DNA from: Liopterus haemorrhoidalis
Lineage: Eukaryota > Arthropoda > Insecta > Coleoptera > Dytiscidae
DNA: 64,000 nucleotides
Assembly: GCA_963971575.1 (NCBI GenBank)
Contig: OZ020618.1
Location: 8,124,501-8,188,500 of the forward strand
Direction of reading: 5' to 3'
In this document: positions 1 to 10,975 of the stretch, one piece after another
How positions within the stretch are numbered: position 1 is the stretch's first letter
Layout of the letters: every line of letters starts with the position of its first letter
Translations under genes and position numbers: made by a program
Notes under the pieces: generated by a model
Seen by the model: the letters and a program-made list of their open reading frames with translations, nothing else
Told to the model about the DNA's origin: nothing
The model's database searches: none

Positions 1-952
1 TAAACCCAAATAATTAATTTTGACTCTAATTACTACGAAGTCCATATCACTGAAAATATATTGTCGCCTATCACATTCTGTGTAAACATTTGACCATTGC
101 TATTTGATCTAAACAATAACGTTCTTTCAAACTAATCATTAATATACGACCGTAACTCACTCTTCGTATCTTTTTAACACTTAGCTAGAAAAATATGTGA
201 TAGCTGAACTGATCTTTGAGAATGTTTACCTTAAAATAGATTAGTTTTTATATTTGAATAATTTGAATACTTTTAAACTAATTGAATAATTTTATTTTAA
301 ATAATAAAGAAATTTTATTTCTGAAATTACCACTCCCACACTATAAAATACTTTTAATTTACAAAATGAATAAATTAATAGGTTCCCAACGCCCAAGATT
401 ATTAAAATAAAGGTTGTCTCGTAAGTTGTAGTGGTGGGGGTAAATAGCGAAGCTACACCTCATCTGTCTGCTAACGGGACGTCAGTCTTTGTTTATCTAA
501 TATATTACTATATACACGTGAAGTTTGAATTTTGTCTATAAATATACAAGTATCGTTAATTTTTTGATTTTCTACTTGTTCTAATTCCTTTTATTCGAAA
601 GGAATGATTCTTCGTTCTAAATAAATTTTCTTACATTCATTTTGGATGTGAAGAGAATAATAAGTGAATATTGCAATATTTTAGTTTTAGGGTGTCCCCC
701 CGTAACTACCTTAGTATTCATCAAATTGAAAAAATGCAGAGAACAAATAAGATTTGTTTTCTTACAAACAACATTTATTGTATAGCTTTTTCTGTTAAGA
801 TTGTTCTGTTTAAAAGGAAATATTTAAAATTTTTTAGTACCAGTTTTAACCCAGAAACACCCCCTAAGAAAGAAAATTTTGAGATACCATGCCTATATTT
901 GAATCCTGGTTCTACTGTATTGTACCAAATTTCGTTAAAATACGTCCAGCCG
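1..952. other. AT-rich spacer, no feature recognised
   Basis: I see no gene, inverted repeat or recognisable transposon protein here. The longest open frame begins at 671 but runs straight into the TCTG microsatellite of the next element and has no domain. Confidence 0.6.
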
Positions 953-1004
953 TTTTTAGGGTTTTGTAGGTATGACCAAAAAACCCTTATACCGTCATTT
1001 TGTC

Positions 1005-1005
<1 letters not shown>

Positions 1006-1102
<97 letters not shown>

Positions 1103-1103
1103 G

Positions 1104-1183
<80 letters not shown>
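1006..1183 (+). repeat. (TCTG)n microsatellite
   Basis: About 44 units of TCTG with one T-to-G interruption near 1103. It gives open frames in several phases (Cys-Leu-Ser-Val or Arg-Gln-Thr-Asp repeats) that are artefacts. Confidence 0.97.
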
Positions 1184-1186
<3 letters not shown>

Positions 1187-1661
1187 TCGGTAAAAATTGT
1201 AGCCAAACGGCTAAACCTAGAGAGTTGAAATTTGGCATGCTTATACAACTCTTTGACCCGCACATAGGAAAAATACTAAAACATCTAAAAAACATACCCC
1301 CCTAAAAATATAAACAAATATGTGCTCATCGAAAACAAAAATAATTTTTTTAAATTCTGAGTAGGGTATCAAATGAAAGCCCTTAGTACGTAGATTAACG
1401 ATCAAATTTTTATTTTTGCAAAATAAATTATTTTGAAGCGATTTTTGCCAAAAATGTGCAAAAAAAATTTTGTCCCACACCCTGTAGCCCAGATAGTTTA
1501 AACTAAAAATCTAAAAAAATTCTAAGTAATGTATATTGGTGTGAACCGAAATAGTACAACAGGAATTTTTGATCAGGTTATGTTTTTGGAAAATAACGCA
1601 TTTTTTGTGGTTTTTGGTTCACAAAGTACAAAAGTTATACCGATGTAAGACCCTCACATGC

Positions 1662-1737
1662 ATGGCGTGCGATGGCTACATGCGTTAGAGCACTCTTAAA
1701 CTGGCTGGAAAACGAAGAGTTTCGAGTTCGAGTACGG
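1662..1737 (+). other. tRNA-like module inside copy A
   Basis: A-box-like sequence (TGGCTACATGCGTTAGAGCA, from about 1674) is followed about 30 nt later by a B-box-like GAGTTCGAGTAC (about 1724). The spacing suits a tRNA-type Pol III promoter, but the acceptor and T stems do not pair, so this is not a functional tRNA gene. The module recurs at the same place in copies B, C, D and, with a different sequence, F. Confidence 0.45.
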
Positions 1738-2029
1738 AGTGAATTTTATTTTTTCTGTTTTTTTTTTGCATTTTTATTATGTTGAAATTATTTTGTCAAA
1801 ATTCTAGTTATATTTTGACAAATGTTGTATTTAATTTTTATGAGCGTAAATTTAATAACCAGTCTTATTATATGATTAACAAACGATAAATTATTTTAAA
1901 AATATCGTTCATTTTGCCGTGATTACTACAAAGTAAAATTTGTCCTACACACTCAGCATACCGCCTTCACTTATTATATACCTGCGAAACCCTGAAATGT
2001 GTGAATATTCACACTTCACATCAATTTTT

Positions 2030-3880
2030 AAAAACTGATATAACCTAAAATTTTATTATTATAGCAATTTGTTTTTCTATTTTTATTTAAATATACCTAA
2101 AATTATATTTGTATTCGATTTTATTGTTATTTATTAACTATAATACAAATACCCATCACCTTAAATTTTATATAAATCAGTATAAAAATCCCTTAGGGAT
2201 TTATTTATAATTTATTTAGTAGAACTGTCTTGAAATAAATATCTATTATGAATATAGTCAACAAAAATACTTAAAAAATTTAATTTTAATTTTTTTTGCC
2301 GACTCCGGGGTTGAACGTAGTACCTTATAAACAGCTAGCAACACAACCATAACCAACTGTGCTATTGGCGACTCAACTTAACGCGTATCCCTCTAGCGGC
2401 AAAAAAGCGAACACTTCGAAAAAGGTTACTGTCATTGTTGACGTATAATTCACCATGTGTTTTATTGTTTCTGTCCATTCTCACTCCATTTTTACAGCGA
2501 ATAAAGTGATAAATTTAATAAAAAAAGATTAAATACTCCTTGTTGTGTGTATGGTAGTCAATCACAGGAAGAACATCTTCGAATATTAGATTGAAAGATT
2601 ATCAGTGATTCTAAAATTTTGTTTCTATTGAAGGGAATTTATACTGTTCAGATGATTTTAAACAAGTTTTTAACGTTGAATTTTTCATTTTCCCTGTCTC
2701 ACATGTGCAAGAAAATCGTTTAATGTTGTGTAAATTATTGTTAATATAATTAAAACCCCTTGTTATTTCATGGGAGTGTTCCATAACTGTGTTAGTTTGC
2801 AAATATTTGACAGTTTTCTTGTGTAGAATAAATTAAGAGAACTTCTCTTTTTATAAAATTTCTTGAGATATGTGTAGATATTAAGTATTCAAATAAATGT
2901 TTTAAGTTCAAAGTATAACATTTTATTTTCTCTGTGAGTATGAGCCGGCACCAACATACAATATATAACCTCTGAAAATATTCATTTACAAGCAGCAAAT
3001 TTTATCATAAAATGGATTCACATATATTTATACACTTTTTTAATACTCGGTTATAATTTAAATATACTGTATACAGCAAGAAAACGTAAATTAGACCAAA
3101 AATTGATTATAAACCAATACTGTTTACATACGTTGACAGATGACTATCCTTTTTCGTGTCAAAAGTTCACAAGGCGATAGTGGCGCCGTTTCGGTAATTA
3201 TAGTCGCGAATAAACGTTCCCGAACAGTAATAAATTGAAGTTAATAAACTTTTTTATCCCTTTTATTTATTTTTTTCAAAATTCCAAATCTGCGTTTTCC
3301 TATTCACAGGTTTCATTTATTTATTCATGAAACTGAAAATAAATGACTTAAAAATCTGAATGCATGTGATTCTAAGTGAAAGAAATAAATCAAAAAATTG
3401 TATGCGTTATTTAACTGTAGATATTTGTCAATATGACAGGCACAAATGGATAAGTCTGCCTGAAATGTATGAGAATAAATTTAAGAGCACAGCAAAGGAA
3501 ATTTGAACAGACGTTACGAAAGAAAAAAAGAGATGTTTTAAGTTTTACAAGTGTTTCCGTTCTTCAAGATTTATTTGAGTGTTTGATGCAACACTAAAAG
3601 GTGGTAATAACCTTCGTTTCAAGAAAAACAAACAATAGAAAGCAATAAACGAAATATGACACATCATTAAGGATGATCGAGAGTATTTTAACACGGCATG
3701 TTGTTCCCGTTTTCATTGTAATATCTTCTCATACTTATTATAGAGCATTGAAACATGGACTATAACACTATGCACAGCCTCATAAACAACGAACGGACTT
3801 GAGCAAATAAACACAAGACCGAGAATACATATTAAATCATAAAATTTTATAATTTTATATTTGATATTATTTTATTTGTA
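2030..3880. other. AT-rich spacer with one tRNA-like remnant
   Basis: Apart from the tRNA-like segment at 2296-2376 I see nothing supportable: several short frames without domains and no clear terminal repeats. Confidence 0.55.
2296..2376 (-). other. tRNA-like segment (possible SINE head)
   Basis: On the minus strand an A-box-like TAGCACAGTTGG (about 2353-2366) precedes a B-box-like CGTTCAACCCC (about 2307-2317), followed by an A-rich run. Stems are not well paired. It could be the head of a tRNA-derived SINE or a relative of the module in the helentron-type elements. Confidence 0.4.
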
Positions 3881-3882
3881 TA

Positions 3883-4814
3883 TACAAGGTGTCTCAAAAG
3901 AAATTTTATATTTATTTAGCTTACTGCGTGAACGCAACGTATCAGAGGGGCGCGGGGGTTATGTCAATCGGTAGCCTGGCTCTTGGGAATTCAGTCGCTA
4001 TGGAGCGTTTCTCGGGAGCAGACCGCGCGTTATGCGTGCAAGAGTTTTACAAAAACGGTGATTCGGCGACTGTAGCGCGTAGAAAATTCTGCAGTATTCG
4101 AGGTTTTCGCCACTTAAATTATGCGCCAAGCATTCCTCTCATTCGACATGGGGATAAAAAGTTTGAAGAGACTGGTACAACGCTGGATAAATCAAAATCC
4201 GGGCGACCTAGGTCATCAAGAACGGTAGAAAACGTGGAGAATGTTAATCGGTCTGTTCGTGGGGGCGTGCGGTTACAGTGAATTCAGAGCGTTATGTGGA
4301 GATGTTAGACAACTTCTTGGTACCTGAACTGCAAAACTTTCCTGGCTATAACCAAAGAACATGGTTCCAACAGGACGGAGCAACTTCACACACGTCCAAT
4401 ATGTCTCTGCCACGTGTTCGTGAAATTTTCTCAGGCAAATTGATCTCCCGGAGAGGTGACATAAATTGGCCTCCACGCAGTCCAGATTTAACCCCTATGG
4501 ACTTTTTCCTATGGGGTTATCTTAAATCTAAAGTTTACGCCAATAAACCGACTTCACTGGCGCATTTGAAAGAAAATATCCGTCACGAAATGGCAGCCAT
4601 CTCTGAGTCCACCTGCCGAGACGTCATAAGTAATTTTACTGTTCGATTAAATGAGTGCCGAGAACGCGAGGGTTTACATTTAGACGATATAATTTTTAAG
4701 AAATAAATCCCCAAAAAGTGTATTTTAATAATTAATAAACATTTTTTCTATATACGGCTTACTTTTTTTTTAATCGATCCACTAAATATAAAATTTCTTT
4801 TGAGACACCTTGTA
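3883..4814 (+). mobile_element. Mariner-type deletion derivative 1
   Basis: A 932-bp element with nearly perfect inverted repeats of about 32 bp (TACAAGGTGTCTCAAAAGAA at the left, its reverse complement at the right) and flanking TA dinucleotides (3881-3882 and 4815-4816). It encloses the two ends of a transposase gene with the middle deleted. The right-hand TA also serves as the left TA of the next mariner. Confidence 0.9.
4000..4706 (+). pseudogene. Mariner-superfamily transposase, internally deleted
   Basis: The N-terminal part (frame opening at 4000 with MERFSGADRALCVQEF) is a helix-turn-helix region followed by the linker SGRPRSSRTVENV. At about 4262 the frame jumps to the C-terminal part (4278-4706), which carries the second catalytic aspartate in FQQDGATSH and the third catalytic region NWPPRSPDLTPMDFFLWGYL. 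The segment holding the first catalytic aspartate is missing and the two parts are in different frames, so no active transposase can be made. The C-terminal part is a well-preserved open frame of about 140 codons, suggesting a fairly recent deletion. The family is the Tc1/mariner-like group with a GADRALCVQEF N-terminus common in insects; the exact subfamily is not assigned. Confidence 0.88.
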
Positions 4815-4816
4815 TA

Positions 4817-5670
4817 TTAGGTGTACCGGAAAGTTATTTCGTTTTTATTATTAGTGTAGTATGCGAACTAGTCAGGACTTATTCGCTGTATTAAAAAAGT
4901 CTTTAGCGTTTTGATTAAACCTGTAATCTTGAATACCTAATTACTATTTCGTTTCATTTTAAACCCTTGCATTTTAAAATGGCGGAAGAATTTTCATCAA
5001 AACATTTTTTATGCTGTTTAATGTTGCATGAGTACCATAAAAAAAATCTGCTACAGTTGCTACATAAGACATTTGCACTGTTTATGGTGAAAAACTAAGT
5101 GTACACTCATGTCAACAGTGGTTTAAAAAATTTAAATCAGGAATTTATGCTTGGATGATGAACTTCGATCTGGAAGACCCTATAAAGGAAAAATGTATTA
5201 TAAGATGGTAAAACCGGGGTGCTAAAACAATTGGATCGCATGAATCAGAACATGAACCAGAAATCGGCCAGAAATTGTGAATAGAAGAGGAGTTATTCTT
5301 CAAGCCTGACCTCATTCATCAATAAAAGACACGTGAAAAAATTTCCGAGCTTGATTGGGAGGTTCTAGCACACCCACCTTACTCACCAGAAATTTCACCC
5401 TCTGACTATCACTTATTTCGGTCACTGGAACACTTTTTAAGAAACAAGACACTTAGAAATATGAACCATGTTAAAATGAGCCTTGAACAATTTTTTCCTT
5501 TAAAAAATCAGGAATTTTATAAATCGGGAATATTTTCTCTTCCTGATAAATGGAGTATTATGGATCACAATGGTAACTATTTTACTCAATTAAGTACATT
5601 TTTTTCTTTCGTTTTTTTTTTTCCATTTTAATAATACCAAATAAACGAAAAAACTTTCCGGTACACCTAA
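4817..5670 (+). mobile_element. Mariner-type element 2, abutting element 1
   Basis: Inverted repeats TTAGGTGTACCGGAAAGTTA / matching right end at about 5650-5670, with TA on both sides (4815-4816, 5671-5672). It starts immediately after the TA that ends element 1. Contains a decayed transposase. Confidence 0.88.
4979..5595 (+). pseudogene. Mariner transposase, degenerate
   Basis: Starts as MAEEFSSKHFLCCLMLHEYH after an A-rich leader; frames then shift several times. Recognisable pieces are the helix-turn-helix end (HSCQQWFKKFKSG, about 5107-5143), LDDELRSGRP (about 5153-5183) and the C-terminal block YSPEISPSDYHLFRSLEHFL (about 5380-5440) with the third catalytic aspartate. The centre with the first two catalytic aspartates is deleted or unrecognisable. 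Multiple stops and frameshifts make it clearly dead, and it looks older than element 1. Confidence 0.82.
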
Positions 5671-5760
5671 TATATATGTAGTTAAAATTTTTATGTCCTT
5701 AATAGTGATTTACTTTCCCAAACGAAAATCTCAATTATAATTCTGGTTGCAGTACCTTAA

Positions 5761-6548
5761 TTAGAAGTTTCCACGAGCCTCCACTGTGTGGGAGCTTGCA
5801 TTGTCATGATGAAGAATGATGTGATGTTTTTGGTTACTTTTCCTGATTTGGTCGATGACTTCTGGCAAACAAATTGTTGTATACCATTCAGCATTAACTA
5901 TTCTCCGATCCTCTAAAGGAATGGTTGCGACATGTCCAGTACAACCCAAAAACAAGCGATCATTTTCTTGGTGTTTTGTGAACGTACAACTTTTGTGGGT
6001 TTCGGTTCATCTTGGAAGACTCAAACAGTGGATTGTTGCTTAGTTACCTGTTCATATGAATAAATCCAAGTTTCGTCACCTGTAACGATATTGTATACAG
6101 ATTTTGTAGTGCCTAGGCTGAATTTTTTATCATTCCCTTACACCAATCAACCGGAGCCTTTTTTGAGCTTCGGTCATTATGCGAAATCCATCGGAAACAG
6201 ATATTTTTCACAGCTAAATGTTCATACAAAATCGAATGTATTTCAGTCTGAGATATGCCAAAGAATGCCTCTACCTCACAGTAAGCCATATACTGATCTT
6301 CTTCAATCATTTTGCGAACAGCATGATGTTTTTTTGAGCTACAACCGATTTTGGTCGACCTTCACGAGATTTATTACTGACGGACGCACGACCATGACGA
6401 AATTCTATAAATCAATTGTAAACAATTTTCTAATGGTGCTACATTACTAAAAATTGAACGAAGCGAATCTATGCATTGTTGTTGAGTTAAGCCTTTACTA
6501 AAATCGTAAAAAATCATCCAACAAAAACCTTCCCGAATAATATCCATT
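5761..6548 (-). pseudogene. Mariner transposase, degenerate
   Basis: Reading from 6548 downwards: N-terminus near MDIIREGF with KGLTQQQCIDSLRSIFSN, HTH block YCEVEAFFGISQTEIHSILY (about 6230-6290), first catalytic aspartate in VTGDETWIYSYEQVTKQQ (about 6050-6100), and second in LHHDNASSHT (about 5785-5815). It is closely related to the copy at 27341-27786, which lacks the catalytic middle. Several frameshifts split the frame. Third catalytic region and C-terminus are absent. Confidence 0.85.
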
Positions 6549-6674
6549 TTTTCACAAACTTGTTTTTTTTAACGTTCACCGTCAACAAACTACTCGGTCA
6601 ATTTATAAGCTGCCACTGATTTCACAATAATAAATATCAAATTTTTCGAATACAGTAATGACACATTTCAATAT

Positions 6675-7727
6675 CAGGGATGGGGAGTCGACAGAAAAAT
6701 TATCGACTCCCGACTCTCGACTCCGGAGTCGGTATTTTCGAAAATCGACTCCGACTCCGACTCCGACTCCCGACTCCTTTCACTGGTAAATTGTAAAGTC
6801 TATTCCAAATGTTTAAAGGAACTAAATGGAATTTTTATTTTCTTAATTTATCACGAGTTCACTTTTTAACTATCAAAGTGGGCTTTTGTTAAACAAAATG
6901 ATACAAAGCTTCATTCAATCCTTAAAAGTTAGTAGATTTCGATATCTAATTCCGCTTAAACCAAAGAAACAGACTATACTTACATTAAATATCTTGGGTT
7001 TGGGTGAGCTGTTTTTATAAAATGTAATTTTCATTTCATCTTGACGATTGTCATTTTTAATACAAATTTTCAAATATATTAGTTTAAAAAAAAAAATTGT
7101 TTTGTATTTTATATAAAGTCTCTTTAAAGTTCCTTTGGTTTAGGCGGAACTAGATTTTCGGTTAGTCTGATTTTCGGTTAGTCTGTTCCAAACGATTAGG
7201 CGGATCTAACCGAAAATCTAGTTCCGCCTAATCGTTTGGAACAGACTATACTTTATTTTTCATAACATGTCACTTTTTTCTTTTGACATATAAATTTTAG
7301 CTGCCAACATGAAACATAAAATAATCACAAAGCCCGTTACAACTTGAGAAAATAAAAATCCAGTTTAGTTTCGTTTTAACATAATAAACAAAGTATACAG
7401 AAAAAGAAAAATTAGATATGACTAAAAATTAATTAAATTTTTAACTGGAAAGCGTGAAGGAAACCGGAATTGAATATTTTTAATTTCATTTTCGTTCATG
7501 AACAGAGAAAAAATGTCATTCCTGTTTCCGTACTTTAAAAAATTCTGGTAGTATGGTATTTTACTTTCGTTTTCGGATTGTTCTCATCCTTGATAAATAT
7601 GTAATCAAAGAGTCGGGAGTCGATAACTTTTTCCGACTCCCGACTCCGACTCCGACTCCGACTCCTCCAAAAAGCTTCGACTCCTCGACTCCCGACTCCC
7701 GACTCCGACTCCGACTCCCCATCCCTG
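6675..7727. mobile_element. Non-autonomous hAT element with GACTCC subterminal arrays
   Basis: Begins CAGGGATGGGGAGTCG and ends in the reverse complement, flanked by a perfect 8-bp duplication TTCAATAT (6667-6674 and 7728-7735). An 8-bp duplication and CAGGG ends are diagnostic of hAT. The duplication falls in the leader of mariner 3, whose sequence is continuous once the insert is taken out. Both ends carry degenerate arrays of the hexamer GACTCC (about 6700-6780 and 7615-7718). No transposase. A MITE lies inside. Confidence 0.93.
6796..7248. mobile_element. MITE of the CAGTCTGTTCC family, nested in the hAT element
   Basis: Ends AAGTCTATTCCAAATGTTTA and TAATCGTTTGGAACAGACTA, flanked by TA. 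Within its right part (about 7131-7248) is a second, compact palindromic version of the same ends, as if one copy inserted in another or the arm duplicated. Family reference copy: 47387-47792. Confidence 0.8.
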
Positions 7728-7786
7728 TTCAATATTGCCATCTAGTGGTCGTTTGTAAAAACGTAAAAGGTATCCCTAGTATATTT

Positions 7787-8345
7787 GATGAAATTTGGTC
7801 TTCATTATTTCAATAACCTAATCGTTATCCAAGATCTTACTGGGCAATAGATGGTTAACAGTTATAATTTGAGAATTATTCGATTTTTCCCGCATATGTT
7901 TGGTATTCGGTTTGGGGTGAATATGAAAGGAAATACATGTGTGTCAGAGAAAGCATAGATTTATGCACGTCTTCGTATTTGTACGTGTTTCTTGCCCCAG
8001 TTTCCTTTAAAATATTATTTTATATTTCACGTATCGTAAAGTTGAGAAGTAAAGTGCAGATACCTGACTTTCCGCAGAAAATTGTTATGAAAGTAAACAT
8101 ATGGGTTACGACTTGTTTGTTTATACTCTATACTTAATTCAAACTGATTTTAAACTTAGGTGAGAAATGATAAAGTTCTGTTTACTGTTTCAAACTTGAC
8201 AGACTTTCCTGTCAGCCTTTTCAAATGCAATGTTAAGGATTGGTTATGTTATGTTATAGTTTTTTACTCTCTAGAATGTAAATTTAAATTACATTTTTCT
8301 CAATTATTTTGTGATGTAATGGTATGACTTCTTTATGTTGCCATG
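7787..8345. other. Spacer, no feature recognised
   Basis: Short frames only. At 8346 begins CAGGGCTGGATTTACAC, resembling a hAT terminus, but I found no matching right end beyond the TCTG element that follows. Confidence 0.5.
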
Positions 8346-8468
8346 CAGGGCTGGATTTACACAACGCGAGGCCCTAGGCTACTCAAATTTTTAGGCCCCT
8401 TCAATGGACCACCTCCTTTTTTAGGGTTTTGTAGGTATGACCAAAAAACCCTTATACCGTCATTTTGT

Positions 8469-8643
<175 letters not shown>

Positions 8644-9122
8644 TCGGTAAAAATTGTAGCCAAACGGCTAAACCTAGAGAGTTGAAAATTGGCATGCTTG
8701 TACAACTTTTTGACCCGCACATAGGAAAAATACTAAAACATCTAAAAAACATACACCCCCTAAAAATATAAACAAATATGTGCTCATCGAAAAAAAAAAT
8801 ATTTTTTTAAAATTCTGAGTAGGGTATCAAATGAAAGCCCGTAGTACGTGGATTAACGATCAAATTTTTATTTTTGCAAAATAAATTATTTTGATCCGAT
8901 TTTTGCCAAAAATGTGCAAAAAAAATTTTGTCACACACCCTCCTGTAGCCCAGATGGTTTAAACTAAAAATCTAAAAAAATTCTAAGTAATGTATATTGG
9001 TGTGAACCGAAATAGTACAACAGGAATTTTTGATCAGATTATTTTTTTGGAAAATAACGCATTTTTTGTGGTTTTTGGTTCACAAAGTACAAAAGTTATA
9101 CCAATGTAAGACACTCACATGC

Positions 9123-9200
9123 ATGGCGTGCGATGGCGACATGCGTTAGGGCACTCTTAAACTGGCTGGAAAACGAAAGGTTTCGAGTTCGAGTACGGAG
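9123..9200 (+). other. tRNA-like module inside copy B
   Basis: Same A-box-like (GGCGACATGCGTTAGGGCAC) and B-box-like (GAGTTCGAGTAC) sequences as copy A, with a few substitutions. Confidence 0.42.
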
Positions 9201-9539
9201 TGAATTTTATTTTTTCTGTTTTTTTTTTTGCATTTTTATTATGTTGAAATTATTGTGTCAAAATTCTAGTTATATTTTGACAAATGTTGTATTTAATTTT
9301 TAAGAGCGTAAATTTAATAACCAGTCTTATTATATGATTAACAGACGATAAATTATTTTAAAAATATCGTTCATTTTGCCGTGATTACTACAAAGTAAAA
9401 TTTGTCCTGCACACTCAGCATACCGCCTTCACTTATTATATACCTGCGAAACCCTGAAATGTGTGAATATTCACACTTCACATCAATTTTTTTTGTGTTT
9501 GTAATCAATGCAATAAAATATAAAACTTTTGCGACACAT

Positions 9540-9588
9540 TGCTTTCTAAACTTGCCGGTCCGCCATGAAAAAAGGTTGGGAAACGCTG
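9540..9588 (-). mobile_element. hAT terminal remnant
   Basis: Reverse complement begins CAGCGTTTCCCAACCTTTTT and continues into a GGCGGACCGGC segment, the typical end of many hAT (Charlie/SPIN-like) elements. No partner end or transposase is visible nearby. Confidence 0.5.
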
Positions 9589-9589
9589 T

Positions 9590-10820
9590 AATAGACTATT
9601 AAATATGGCTATTTTTGTTCTGTTTATAATAAGAATGCGTATATATAATAAAGAACCGTGCTTCTCACCTTAGAATTGTCAATAATAGTTTTTAGTTTTT
9701 AATTATTCTATTTTTTAACATTTTTAGTAGGTTTATTGCCGTTTTTTCCGATCTCGAACATTCGGTTTTAGTCGACCATGCCGCTGTTCTCCTTCGGGAA
9801 TATTCAGCTTTATTCGGGTTTATTTTCTGGCGCTAAGTTTGAACGGCGCTGTGTGGAACGGCATTCTGCACAAATATTTTATACTATATTTTTAACAATT
9901 TATGACTTAAACAAGCAATTTATAAGCCGGTAAAAGTATTTTTTTTATGTTGGATACACGGAAATCATATTCATGGTAGAGTGGCAGGGAACCCGTTAAA
10001 GATAATATAAATAATGTTCCAATAACAATACTTTCTTCATCCATTTCAACCTAAATTTACTGAAACAAAACGCCAAAAATTCGGACATGCCATTGGTTAA
10101 CATAACCGCACAAGTTCTTATGCAATTTCATTAAAAAGACAGTATTATCCCTTATGCAGCTGTGCTATGTGGTCATACTATACGCTTATACTATACATCT
10201 ATTATAAACCAGGTTTTATATTTCTCAAAATAGCAATAAATAAATAAAAATGAACATCCTGTAGATTAATATACAAAAACGTTTCATCATTGAAACTCGT
10301 CTCGTAAATGAGTTGGAATAATTTTGTTTGCAGGAAGTTGACCGCGATTTTCGTATTTTTATGTAAAAGGGTGCAAATGGATCGGAAAAACGTTTCGAAT
10401 CGCCATCGCATTAAATTATTTACAAATCGATTTAGCCATTTGAAATGTTTGGAATGAATTCTTTGGGTATGCTAATAGCTTTTTATACAAAATTCTAAAA
10501 AGAAATCACAATATAACATAAATTTATGTAAATTATACTATTTATTTTCATGTAAAATAGATAAAACTTTATTTGAAATGGTTTTTGTGGTAACAGTATT
10601 TTGTTCTCAAAGATTGTTGATTTCGTTTAAGTTAATTGTTTTTGTACCGTATTTTAATAAAAATTGAAAGGCCATGTTCATAATATTTTAATAAATATTA
10701 CAATTGAGCATAACTTATTAAATTAAGAAAGTTTGATGCTAATCTTAGTAGTGTTCATAATTTCTATACTACGATATTTTAACTAATAGAGAAGTACGTT
10801 TGGCAACGTTTTCTGTTGTT
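9590..10820. other. Spacer, no feature recognised
   Basis: AT-rich sequence with short frames of no recognisable family. Confidence 0.55.
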
Positions 10821-10834
10821 GGTAGACAGAGATG

Positions 10835-10975
10835 GTGTCCCGATATTTGAACATACGACAGATTAACATGCGACAGATGAACATAGACACATTTTAACAC
10901 ACGACAAATGAACACTGTGACATATTATCATAGCGACAGATGAACATGAGTCAATTGAACACACGACATTTGATC
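10835..10975. repeat. Short cryptic minisatellite
   Basis: About seven imperfect units of roughly ACGACAGATGAACAT, variable in length (15-20 bp). It directly abuts the reverse-transcriptase pseudogene. Confidence 0.55.

Larger units (their letters stand above)
954..2029 (+). mobile_element. Helentron-type non-autonomous element with TCTG microsatellite, copy A
   Basis: One of six relatives in the window. The left end reads TTTTAGGGTTTTGTAGGTAT and the right end, reverse-complemented, TTTCAGGGTTTCGCAGGTAT, so the ends form a 20-bp subterminal inverted repeat with 17 matches. The right end is followed by the palindrome GTGTGAATATTCACAC and a T-run. Between lie a pure TCTG array, a conserved unique segment and a tRNA-like module. 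Subterminal repeats, a central GTCT-type microsatellite and a 3' hairpin are the known layout of helentron-associated elements (DINE-1 of Drosophila, MINE-1 of moths); assigning this family there is inference. No protein is encoded; a partner helentron would have to supply Rep/helicase. Confidence 0.72.
5755..7786 (-). mobile_element. Mariner-type element 3, 3'-truncated and split by a hAT element
   Basis: Minus-strand element whose 5' terminus (CTAGGGATACCTTTTACG, reverse complement of about 7767-7784) matches the terminus of the related element at 27156. Its 5' leader is interrupted by the hAT element at 6675-7727. No terminal repeat is visible at the left (3') side, so the C-terminal end appears lost. 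Confidence 0.82.

Noticed and set aside
671..1305. Overlapping frames encoding Cys-Leu-Ser-Val or Arg-Gln-Thr-Asp repeats
   Set aside because: They are translations of the TCTG array in copy A and arise in several phases on both strands; the same happens at 8343-8771, 20798-21324, 23914, 43677-43932 and 48412-48721.
1662..1737. Functional tRNA gene
   Set aside because: Box-like sequences are present but acceptor, D and T stems do not pair; kept only as a tRNA-like module.
10835..10975. CRISPR-like array (repeated ACGACAGATGAACAT units)
   Set aside because: Units are adjacent without unique spacers, imperfect, and the genome is eukaryotic.
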